Of a stretch of DNA of 14,405 nt, positions 1 to 8,010 are shown in pieces. Each line of letters opens with the position of its first letter. Within the stretch, counting starts at the first letter, position 1. The stretch is from positions 1 through 14,405 of the forward strand of contig DIYV01000090.1 of assembly GCA_002429165.1 (NCBI GenBank), given 5' to 3'. A program made the position numbers and the translations under genes. This DNA comes from Gallionella sp. UBA6045. GTDB lineage: Bacteria > Pseudomonadota > Gammaproteobacteria > Burkholderiales > Gallionellaceae. The notes beneath the pieces are model-generated. The model made no database searches. It saw only the letters and a list, made by a program, of their open reading frames with translations, and was not told where the DNA came from.

Positions 1-873
1 TGGATCATCGCTTCCGGCACGGGGCATGCCCGTTATGCCCATAAAATACTGATGCTGGATGGCAACATCCGGGCCGATGCCGGCCTGATCAATCAGCCGG
101 TCACCGATCGTCCCAGCCTTGCCGAAGACGTGCATATCATCGGCAAGGAACCTGCCAGCCGGGCAGGGCCGCCGACCAGGGTGAATGCCATACTGGATTT
201 GGGCGACCACTTCTATATACGCGCAGCGGGATTCGAGGGGCGTTTGGCCGGTCAGCTCAATATGCACGGCGAACCCGGCGAACTGATGCACGTGAGCGGC
301 AGTATCGCGGCGCAGGACGCGGTGTTCAATGCCTATGGTCAGAGCTTGCAGGTAGAACGCGGTATAGTCAATTTTCAGGGGCCGCTGGATGATCCCGGGT
401 TGAACATCCTCGCTGTGCGCACGGGTCTGGCTGTCGAAGCGGGGGTCGAAGTAACCGGCACGGTGCGTCACCCGGCAGTGCGTCTGGTATCCACACCCAA
501 CGTGCCGGATACGGAAAAATTGTCATGGATCGTATTGGGGCGTGTGCCGGATACCAGCGGGGTCGATTCTGCTTTGCTGCTTGCTGCCGCCGGCAGCATA
601 CTGGGCGGGCAGTCCAGCGGGCAACTGGGCAAGTCACTGGGCATCGATGAGATTTCCCTGAGCCAGCAGACAGGAACGGATTCCCAGCCGATTCAGAAAT
701 TGACTGTTGGCAAGCAGTTGTCTGCGCGAGCCCGCATCAGTTACGAACAAAGCCTGAACGAAGTTGGCAGAGTGACCATATTTACCTACACGCTGACCCC
801 GCGCATCTCTATTGTCACCCGCACCGGCACAGAGGATGCGCTGGACATATTTTATACCTTCCGTTTCTACTGA
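1..873 (+). CDS. tamB: TamB family protein, C-terminal part (5' end outside window)
   Basis: This is the last ~290 residues of a TamB (DUF490) protein. The frame is open from base 1 and ends at TGA 871-873, so the true start lies upstream. TamB is anchored in the inner membrane, spans the periplasm as a long beta-rich groove, and works with the outer-membrane barrel TamA in outer-membrane protein assembly and lipid transport. The visible part has the typical end of the family: beta-rich repeats, a segment reading VEAGVEVTGTVRHPAVRL, then LVSTPNVPDTEKLSWIVLGR, a small-residue Ala/Gly/Leu stretch, and a tail of alternating hydrophobic residues ending FYTFRFY with a terminal aromatic. tamA would be expected upstream but is not in the window. 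Assignment to the family is confident; orthology to E. coli TamB rather than another DUF490 protein is inferred. Confidence 0.9.
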   Translation, partial: WIIASGTGHARYAHKILMLDGNIRADAGLINQPVTDRPSLAEDVHIIGKEPASRAGPPTRVNAILDLGDHFYIRAAGFEGRLAGQLNMHGEPGELMHVSGSIAAQDAVFNAYGQSLQVERGIVNFQGPLDDPGLNILAVRTGLAVEAGVEVTGTVRHPAVRLVSTPNVPDTEKLSWIVLGRVPDTSGVDSALLLAAAGSILGGQSSGQLGKSLGIDEISLSQQTGTDSQPIQKLTVGKQLSARARISYEQSLNEVGRVTIFTYTLTPRISIVTRTGTEDALDIFYTFRFY

Positions 874-1040
874 CCACGAATGGTGTCTTGAGGTTTTAAC
901 GGATGCGACCTTTGCCGGAGGGGAGGCCGTTCATTGAAATTTCTAATGGCCGTGCCGTGCTTTAAGGCCATGCGATACATGTGTCAAAACCCCGGCTTTT
1001 TCAGTTTGGCATCTCTCTTGCTTTGCTTCTCATGGAGACA

Positions 1041-1068
1041 TCGATACGGGATGCGCTTGCGTTATAAT
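1041..1068 (+). promoter_or_regulatory. Candidate sigma-70 promoter for the glycogen block
   Basis: A perfect TATAAT lies at 1063-1068. A 4/6 match to the -35 consensus (TCGATA, 1041-1046) lies 16 bp upstream. Transcription would begin near 1075, about 55 bases before the ATG at 1131. This is the best promoter-like pair in the 257-bp gap after tamB and sits correctly for the first phosphorylase gene. It is a motif match only. Confidence 0.5.
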
Positions 1069-1130
1069 CTGTGCTTTCCTGCATCGCTACTTTAGATTTT
1101 TTGCCTAGTATTTAAACCATTATTAAAATC

Positions 1131-3692
1131 ATGGAAAAAAGCACCACCTATATTTTGCAGGTTCGGCCAAAGATTCCAGCCCGTCTGGCGCGTCTCGAGG
1201 AGCTCGCAAACAATCTTTGGTACAGTTGGGACCGACCCACTCGGGCGTTGTTTGCGCGCCTGCATCCGGGTTTGTGGAAAGCTACCGGGCAAAGCCCTAA
1301 AGCATTTTTGAAGCGAGTGGATGAACAGCGCCTGCTGGAGGCGTCGGAAGACCAGACATTCATCGGCAATCTGAACCGTGTATTGGCGGCCTACGATACC
1401 TACCACGATCATTATTTGCCTGCCAGCGGCTCGGACTGGCTGCGCAAGGATGATCTGGTCGCCTACTTCTGTGCCGAATTCGGTTTTCACGAAAGCTTTC
1501 CCATTTACTCGGGTGGCCTGGGCATTCTGGCGGGTGACCACTGCAAGGCTGCGAGCGATTTGCGCCTGCCATTTATCGGTGTCGGTTTGTTGTATCGCCA
1601 AGGCTATTTCCACCAAACCATAGACGGCGATGGCAACCAGATCGCCACCAACAGCGATTCGAATTTTGAAGACCTGCCCATCGCTCCGGCAATGCTCGCG
1701 GACGGTTCGGAAGCCTGCACGTCGGTGGATTTGCCGGGCCGCAAACTTAATATCAAGATCTGGCAAGCCAGGATCGGGCACATCACGCTGTATCTGCTGG
1801 ATACCGACCTGGCGAGCAATAGCCCGCATGACCGCGATATCACACACCGCCTGTATGGAGGCGACAAGGTGATGCGTATGGAGCAGGAAATCGTGCTGGG
1901 CATCGGCGGGGTGCGTGCGTTGCAAGTATTGGGGTTGAAACCGACCGTTTGGCACATCAACGAAGGCCACGCGGCATTTCTCGTACTGGAACGGATTCGT
2001 CAAAAGATCATTGAAGAAAATCTGGATTTCGCATCGGCGCTTGAACATGTTGCGGTCAACACCGTATTCACCACGCATACGCCGGTACCCGCCGGACATG
2101 ACCATTTCAACGAAAGCATGGTGCAGACATACTTCGAACACTACTACCCGGAGATCAAGCTGAGCCGCGAGAAATTTCTGGAACTGGGAAGCGCCACGGA
2201 TAGTCCGGATTTCAATATGACCGCATTGGCCATACACGGCTCTCGTTTTCACAATGGCGTATCGCGTATCCATGGCCAGGTGTCAGCAAATATTTGCGGA
2301 GCTTTGTGGTCGGAAATCGATGCCATCGAAAACCCGATGACCTATATCACCAATGGCGTGCATGCACCGACCTTCCTGGCGTCTGAGTGGATAGAAGTGC
2401 TTGAACGCCAGCTCGGGTTGGAATGGAGCGCCCGCATGAACGACGTGGATTTCTGGGAACGGGTCCGAAATATTCCTGATCACCTGTTCTGGAGTGTGCG
2501 CCAGTCGCTGAAAGCCAAAATGTTGAATATGGTGCGCGATCGCATCAGCGCCCAGCACTTCCGCAATCACGGCTCCGAGGCGCATCTGGATCGCCTGCTC
2601 AAGTATGTCAACCCGGAAAATCCTAACATCCTGACTGTCGGTTTCGCGCGCCGCTTTGCCACCTACAAGCGTGCCACCATGTTGTTTGGCGATCTCGATT
2701 GGCTGCGCGAAATCCTGCACAACCCGGAACGCCCGGCGGTCTTCATCTTTGCCGGCAAAGCACATCCGGCAGACATACCCGGACAGGATCTGATACGCCG
2801 CATCACCCAGATTTCCAGGATGCCTGAATTCATCGGCAAGGTCCTGATGGTGGAAGGTTACGATCTTGCCCTGTCACGCAAACTGGTTTCCGGTGTTGAC
2901 GTCTGGTTGAACAACCCGTTATATCCGCTTGAAGCAAGCGGCACCTCCGGCATGAAGGCCGGGATGAATGGCACGATCAACCTGTCGGTACTGGACGGCT
3001 GGTGGGGCGAGAGCTACGACGGCAAGAACGGTTGGGCGATCAAACCGGTCTCGGAATCGTTGAGCGAAGAAGTTCGCACACGAGAGGAAACCCGCACACT
3101 TTATGAATTGTTGCAGGACCAGGTCGTCCCTCTTTACTACGATCATGGCAAGTTGGGTTTCTCGGCCAACTGGGTCAAGATGGCCAAACACTCGATGGCG
3201 ACCATCATGCCACGCTTCAATTCCAAGCGCATGGTAGGCGAATATCTTGCCAAATGTTACCTGCCGGCCAGCCAGCAACATCGTCTTTACAAACAAAACC
3301 AATACGAAAATTCCCACCTCGTTGCCGAATGGAAAGCGCGTGTGCGTCACGCCTGGTCGGGTGTAGCGCTGCATCGTCTGGATACCGAGCGGATGGAAAT
3401 CATTTACGGCGAAAGTTTACGTTTTGAAGTCGGGGTCAAACTGGATGGACTCAATCCTGACGACGTGGTGGTAGAGCTGTTGATCGGTTTGCTTACAAAA
3501 CGTGAAAAATTACAGAGTGCACGCCGTTACCGTTTCGAAGCCACAGGCTTGATGACCGAAGCCGGGGAGAACATATTTGCCCTGGAAGTGCAACCAGAGC
3601 AATGCGGCAAGCTGGAATACCATATTCGTACTTACCCATACCATGAGATGCTTACCCATCCGTTCGAGATGGGGATGATGCGCTGGCTGTAA
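1131..3692 (+). CDS. glgP: Alpha-glucan phosphorylase, DUF3417 type (GT35)
   Basis: A pyridoxal-phosphate enzyme that phosphorolyses alpha-1,4-glucan (glycogen or maltodextrin) to glucose-1-phosphate in the cytoplasm. At 853 aa it fits the TIGR02094-like branch of GT35, which has a DUF3417 N-terminus (here about residues 10-120, containing LEELANNLWYSWDRPTRALF) instead of the classical N-terminal domain. The cofactor-binding loop reads EASGTSGMKAGMNG, with the Schiff-base lysine at K609. The GFARRFATYKRA segment of the C-terminal nucleotide-binding fold is also present. An in-frame TAA at 1113-1115 leaves ATG 1131 as the only ordinary start codon, but no Shine-Dalgarno sequence is visible before it. 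It is the first gene of a same-strand block with glgA and a second phosphorylase, 126 bp before glgA. Substrate preference (glycogen or maltodextrin) cannot be read from the sequence. Confidence 0.93.
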   Translation: MEKSTTYILQVRPKIPARLARLEELANNLWYSWDRPTRALFARLHPGLWKATGQSPKAFLKRVDEQRLLEASEDQTFIGNLNRVLAAYDTYHDHYLPASGSDWLRKDDLVAYFCAEFGFHESFPIYSGGLGILAGDHCKAASDLRLPFIGVGLLYRQGYFHQTIDGDGNQIATNSDSNFEDLPIAPAMLADGSEACTSVDLPGRKLNIKIWQARIGHITLYLLDTDLASNSPHDRDITHRLYGGDKVMRMEQEIVLGIGGVRALQVLGLKPTVWHINEGHAAFLVLERIRQKIIEENLDFASALEHVAVNTVFTTHTPVPAGHDHFNESMVQTYFEHYYPEIKLSREKFLELGSATDSPDFNMTALAIHGSRFHNGVSRIHGQVSANICGALWSEIDAIENPMTYITNGVHAPTFLASEWIEVLERQLGLEWSARMNDVDFWERVRNIPDHLFWSVRQSLKAKMLNMVRDRISAQHFRNHGSEAHLDRLLKYVNPENPNILTVGFARRFATYKRATMLFGDLDWLREILHNPERPAVFIFAGKAHPADIPGQDLIRRITQISRMPEFIGKVLMVEGYDLALSRKLVSGVDVWLNNPLYPLEASGTSGMKAGMNGTINLSVLDGWWGESYDGKNGWAIKPVSESLSEEVRTREETRTLYELLQDQVVPLYYDHGKLGFSANWVKMAKHSMATIMPRFNSKRMVGEYLAKCYLPASQQHRLYKQNQYENSHLVAEWKARVRHAWSGVALHRLDTERMEIIYGESLRFEVGVKLDGLNPDDVVVELLIGLLTKREKLQSARRYRFEATGLMTEAGENIFALEVQPEQCGKLEYHIRTYPYHEMLTHPFEMGMMRWL

Positions 3693-3818
3693 ATACAACG
3701 ACATCACGGCATCAATAATCGCCTGGAAATCCCTGGCAAAGGACAGGCTCACTGGCAGCGTCAGTAACAACACCCCCGCTCATCACGTTGTGTGAGTGGT
3801 ATTGAAAGAAATATTGAG

Positions 3819-5279
3819 ATGGCCGAATTAAGAGTCCTGTTTGCAACTTCCGAAATTGCTCCTTTGATCAAGACCGGCGGATTAGCAGATGTCAGCGGCG
3901 CGTTGCCATCTGCATTGCGTGCGATCGGTGTGGATGTGCGCGTGCTGGTGCCGGGTTATAACCAGGTCATCGAACAGATGGCGCAACACCATATCGTGGC
4001 AGCTTTCGATGACTTGCCGGGTTTTCCCATGGCTCGACTATTGTCCGGAACGATGGCTAATGGTGTTCCGCTGCTGGTACTGGACTGTCCGGTTCTTTAC
4101 CAGCGCGAGGGGGGACCTTATCAGACTGCCCAGGGTGAAGACTGGGCCGACAACGCAATGCGTTTCGGCATGCTCTCCAAAGTGGCCGCTGTGCTGGGTA
4201 GCGACGCATCGCCGCTGGAATGGCATCCCGACCTGGTGCATTGCAACGACTGGCAAACCGGTTTGACACCCGCATATTTACATTTCGCACCGGGTGCAGT
4301 GCACAGCGTCATCGCCATCCACAATCTGGCTTTTCAAGGCAATTTCCCGGCAGAGACAGTACAGCAACTCCACTTGCCAGTGTCTTGTTTTAGCATTGAC
4401 GGCGTAGAATTTTATGGCAACATGTCGTTCCTTAAAGCGGGCTTGTTCTACGCCGATCACATCATCACCGTCAGCCCGAATTACGCGGCAGAGATTCAGC
4501 AGGAGGAGCTCGGTTTCGGTATGCAGGGTTTGCTGAGCACCCGCCATGATAGCCTCACCGGCATACTCAACGGTATCGACACGGATGAGTGGAACCCGGC
4601 GACCGACCCGTATCTCGCCAAGCCCTACAGCAGCGCAAACATGACCGGCAAGGCCGCCAACAAGAATGCGCTACAAAGGAAAATGGGCTTGAGTATCGAG
4701 CCGAACGTGCCCTTGCTTGGTGTGGTCAGCCGCTTCACGGAGCAGAAGGGGCTGGATCTGTTGTTGGAGATCGCACCGCTGCTGAGCGAATTGCCTGTCC
4801 AACTGGCCATGCTGGGTAGCGGTGATGCCGGGATGCAGAAGACCGCGCGTGACCTGTCCCATCTCTATCCCGGCAAGATTGGCGTGCATATCGGCTTCAG
4901 CGAGGAACTCTCGCACCAGATCGAGGCGGGAGCGGACATGTTCGTCATGCCGTCCCGCTTTGAACCCTGTGGGCTGAACCAGTTATACAGTCAACGTTAC
5001 GGTACGCCGCCGATCGTGCATGCGACTGGCGGATTGGCCGATTCGGTCGTGGATTGCACCACGGAATCGCTCAACGAAGGCAATGCCAGCGGCTTTGCAT
5101 TCATCGAAATGACCGCCGAAAACCTGTATGCCACGATACAACGCGCTGTCGGTCTTTACCATGACCGGCCCAAATGGAACACGCTGCGCATAAACTGCAT
5201 GGCCAAGGACTTCAGTTGGGAAACCAGTGCCGCAGCTTATCGCGCGGTGTACCTGAAAGTGTTGGGACGGCAAGGATAG
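3819..5279 (+). CDS. glgA: Glycogen synthase (ADP-glucose dependent, GT5)
   Basis: Transfers glucose from ADP-glucose to the non-reducing end of alpha-1,4-glucan; this is the elongation step of glycogen synthesis, in the cytoplasm. With the ATG at 3819 the protein is 486 aa, normal for bacterial GlgA. The N-terminal GT5 domain carries the ADP-glucose motif K18-TGGLADV. The C-terminal domain carries SR305-FTEQK310-GLDLL and SRFE382-PCGLNQ, matching the E. coli arginine, lysine and catalytic glutamate (R300, K305, E377, each shifted by five). The frame extends upstream to a GTG at 3792 (nine more residues), but the ATG gives the usual GlgA N-terminus beginning just before the first beta strand. 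Only a weak GAAAGAA-like ribosome site precedes it. It lies between two phosphorylase genes, probably in one transcript. No glgC or glgB is adjacent. Confidence 0.95.
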   Translation: MAELRVLFATSEIAPLIKTGGLADVSGALPSALRAIGVDVRVLVPGYNQVIEQMAQHHIVAAFDDLPGFPMARLLSGTMANGVPLLVLDCPVLYQREGGPYQTAQGEDWADNAMRFGMLSKVAAVLGSDASPLEWHPDLVHCNDWQTGLTPAYLHFAPGAVHSVIAIHNLAFQGNFPAETVQQLHLPVSCFSIDGVEFYGNMSFLKAGLFYADHIITVSPNYAAEIQQEELGFGMQGLLSTRHDSLTGILNGIDTDEWNPATDPYLAKPYSSANMTGKAANKNALQRKMGLSIEPNVPLLGVVSRFTEQKGLDLLLEIAPLLSELPVQLAMLGSGDAGMQKTARDLSHLYPGKIGVHIGFSEELSHQIEAGADMFVMPSRFEPCGLNQLYSQRYGTPPIVHATGGLADSVVDCTTESLNEGNASGFAFIEMTAENLYATIQRAVGLYHDRPKWNTLRINCMAKDFSWETSAAAYRAVYLKVLGRQG

Positions 5280-5380
5280 CGGAGCAGCTGGCATTAATAT
5301 TGCCTTCACAGATATCCGTCAATTATGACGATGAAACCCGTTCCAGACTGACAGATCTCTTTAATTGAATCGAAAAACTG

Positions 5381-7888
5381 ATGACAGACAAACAAGTAAT
5401 CGAAAGTACTCCAAAAGACACGCTCACCGAACTGCCTGCACTGGGCATGGATCCGGACAATATCGCGGCGGATTTTCGGCGTTATTACAGCCACACGCTC
5501 GGGCGTGACAAAAACTGCAAATCCGTTCATTACCTGTATACAGCGCTGGCTTATACGCAACGTGACCGGCTGATGGAGCGATGGAAAAACACTCATTACG
5601 CCTACGATGAAAGCGACTGCAAGCGAGCTTACTATCTGTCGCTGGAATTCCTGATGGGCAGGGCGCTCGGCAATGCCATGCTCAACCTGGGCATCCAGGA
5701 TGAAACCACGCGTGCGATGTACGATCTCGGCATCGAACTGGAAGAAATCGCGGAACGCGAACAGGATGCGGGGCTGGGCAATGGCGGCCTGGGCCGGCTG
5801 GCAGCCTGCTTCCTCGATAGCTGCGCCACCTTGCAGTTGCCGGTTACAGGCTACGGCATCCGTTACGAATACGGGATGTTCCGCCAGCATATCCAAAACG
5901 GAAACCAGGTCGAGGAACCCGACCACTGGTTGAGAGACGGCAATCCATGGGAACTGGAACGTCCAGAGTTCACCCAGCGGGTTCGCTACGGCGGTTACAC
6001 CGAGCGCTATCACAGTCATAACGGAGAATTGTGCGTACGCTGGGTGGGCACTCGAAATGTGCTGGCCGTGCCCTATGATGTACCCGTGCCGGGTTACCGC
6101 AACGGGACGGTGAATACCTTGCGGCTATGGCATGCGGCCGCGACGGACGAATTTGACCTGGGCGAATTCAATGCAGGGAGCTATACCGAATCCGTCGCCG
6201 CCAAAAACGATGCCGAGCATATCACCATGGTGCTCTACCCGAATGATGCCAGTGAAAACGGCAAGGAATTGCGCCTGCGCCAGCAGTATTTTCTGGCTTC
6301 CGCGAGTCTTCAGGATATATTGCGTGACTGGATAGACCGGCACGGCAAGGACTTCACCGACTTTGCGGCCAAAAACCACTTACAGCTAAACGACACCCAC
6401 CCGACCTGCGTCGTGCCGGAACTGATGCGTCTGCTGATCGATGAACAGGAATTGTCATGGGACCAGGCCTGGGCGATTACCAGCCACACGGTTGCCTACA
6501 CCAATCACACTTTGTTGCCGGAAGCATTGGAAAAGTGGCCGGTGCGGATATTCGGCAGTCTGTTGCCGCGCCTGCTCGAGATCGTCATGGAAATCAATGC
6601 GCGCTATCTGACACAGATATCACGGCGGTGGCCGGGAGACACGGATCGCCTGAGGCGCATGTCCATCATCGAGGAAGGGGCAGAATCCCAGGTAAGGATG
6701 GCCTACCTGGCCATCGTCGCTAGTTTTTCCGTGAATGGTGTCGCAGCGCTGCATTCACAATTGCTCGAACAAACGTTGTTCCACGATTTTTATCAGTTGT
6801 GGCCCCTTAAGTTCAACAACAAAACCAATGGCGTCACCCAGCGCCGCTGGCTCGCCTGGGCTAACCCGTCGCTCGGCAAATTGATCACCGAAAAGATCGG
6901 AGACGGCTGGATCACCGATCTCGCCCAGTTGAAGCGGCTCGCTCCTTATGCCGGCGATCCGGCATTCAGAGAACAATGGTACGAAGCGCATCAAACCAAC
7001 AAAGCGCGCCTTGCCACGCTGGTAGAGCAGGATTGCGGCGTTACCTTCGATACCCGCGCGCTGTTCGATGTCCAGGTCAAACGCATCCATGAATACAAGC
7101 GCCAGTTATTGAATGTCCTGCATGTCATCCATCTCTATGACCGCATCAAACGCGGCGACACCGCCAACTGGACGCCGCGCTGCGTGCTGATCGGCGGCAA
7201 GGCGGCTCCCGGATATGTGATGGCAAAGAACATCATCAAGCTGGTGTGCAATGTCGCGAATGTCATCAACAGTGATCCTGACGTCGGCGATCTGTTCAAA
7301 GTGGCGTTCATCCCCAACTACCGCGTGACCGCGATGGAAATCATCTGTCCGGGAACCGACCTGTCCGAGCAGATTTCCACGGCCGGCAAGGAAGCTTCCG
7401 GGACCGGCAACATGAAATTCATGATGAACGGCTCGCTCACCATCGGTACGCTGGACGGCGCCAACATTGAGATGCGCGAGGAAGTGGGGGAAGACAACTT
7501 CTTCCTGTTCGGGTTGACCGCAGAAGAAGTGGAAGCCGAGAGAGCTCAACACAACCCGAACGCCATCATCGAGGCGGATGAAGACTTGCGCCGGGTGATG
7601 CATTTGCTGGGTTCGGGGCATTTCAACCAGTTCGAACCGTATATTTTCGACCCCATCATCCGCTCACTGACATCGCACGGCGATTACTGGATGACGACAG
7701 CCGACTTCCGCAGCTTCGTCGACGCGCAACAGCGCGCGGCCGATGCCTTTCGCAACCGGGAACAATGGACGCGCATGAGCATTCTCAATACCGCCGCCAG
7801 CGGCAAGTTTTCCAGCGACCGCACCATCGAGGAGTACAACAAGGAAATCTGGAAGCTGAAGCCGGTAAAGGCATTCCCGTTAGGTTGA
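5381..7888 (+). CDS. glgP: Glycogen/maltodextrin phosphorylase, classical type (GT35)
   Basis: A second GT35 phosphorylase (835 aa) of the classical glycogen/starch/maltodextrin type, releasing glucose-1-phosphate from alpha-1,4-glucan chains. The N-terminal half shows the typical YYLSLEFLMGR and AGLGNGGLGRLAACFLDS segments. The cofactor site reads EASGTGNMKFMMNG, with the pyridoxal-phosphate lysine at K679, followed by IGTLDGANIEM. An in-frame TGA at 5366-5368 makes ATG 5381 the clear start; the ribosome site is weak. The 101-bp gap after glgA holds only a poor promoter candidate (TTGCCT 5300-5305, TATGAC 5324-5329, spacing 18), so co-transcription with glgA is likely. It differs in type from the DUF3417 phosphorylase at 1131, so the two are not a recent duplication. 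Whether it is functionally GlgP or MalP cannot be decided here. Confidence 0.95.
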   Translation: MTDKQVIESTPKDTLTELPALGMDPDNIAADFRRYYSHTLGRDKNCKSVHYLYTALAYTQRDRLMERWKNTHYAYDESDCKRAYYLSLEFLMGRALGNAMLNLGIQDETTRAMYDLGIELEEIAEREQDAGLGNGGLGRLAACFLDSCATLQLPVTGYGIRYEYGMFRQHIQNGNQVEEPDHWLRDGNPWELERPEFTQRVRYGGYTERYHSHNGELCVRWVGTRNVLAVPYDVPVPGYRNGTVNTLRLWHAAATDEFDLGEFNAGSYTESVAAKNDAEHITMVLYPNDASENGKELRLRQQYFLASASLQDILRDWIDRHGKDFTDFAAKNHLQLNDTHPTCVVPELMRLLIDEQELSWDQAWAITSHTVAYTNHTLLPEALEKWPVRIFGSLLPRLLEIVMEINARYLTQISRRWPGDTDRLRRMSIIEEGAESQVRMAYLAIVASFSVNGVAALHSQLLEQTLFHDFYQLWPLKFNNKTNGVTQRRWLAWANPSLGKLITEKIGDGWITDLAQLKRLAPYAGDPAFREQWYEAHQTNKARLATLVEQDCGVTFDTRALFDVQVKRIHEYKRQLLNVLHVIHLYDRIKRGDTANWTPRCVLIGGKAAPGYVMAKNIIKLVCNVANVINSDPDVGDLFKVAFIPNYRVTAMEIICPGTDLSEQISTAGKEASGTGNMKFMMNGSLTIGTLDGANIEMREEVGEDNFFLFGLTAEEVEAERAQHNPNAIIEADEDLRRVMHLLGSGHFNQFEPYIFDPIIRSLTSHGDYWMTTADFRSFVDAQQRAADAFRNREQWTRMSILNTAASGKFSSDRTIEEYNKEIWKLKPVKAFPLG

Positions 7889-8010
7889 GACACCTCAAGA
7901 CAAGGCAAGATATCTGCTCCAGGCAGTGAAGACGCCAGCGATCAAGACTGCTTAGGCTCGCCTATAAATGTTCAATTGCTAGCGGATTGCCAAACAGATA
8001 GCTTTGCCGG

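Noticed and set aside
946..971. Inverted repeat ATGGCC / GGCCAT after tamB as a terminator
   Set aside because: The stem is only 6 bp with a 14-base loop and no T-run follows, so it does not qualify as an intrinsic terminator.
1092..2273. 393-residue open frame antisense to the first phosphorylase
   Set aside because: It overlaps the DUF3417 and catalytic regions of a clearly coding gene, and its composition and lack of motifs mark it as a shadow.
3693..3818. Riboswitch or small RNA in the gap before glgA
   Set aside because: Only short imperfect inverted repeats (for example GCCTG ... CAGGC) are present; no known aptamer pattern or terminator was recognised.
5280..5380. Independent promoter for the second phosphorylase
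   Set aside because: The best pair (TTGCCT, TATGAC, 18-bp spacing) matches only 4/6 at each box, so it was left as a note in the gene entry.
7889..8010. Shared terminator between the convergent phosphorylase and cyclase genes
   Set aside because: The only local hairpin is TAGGC/GCCTA (7953-7964) with a two-base loop and no adjacent T-run on either strand; too weak to call.
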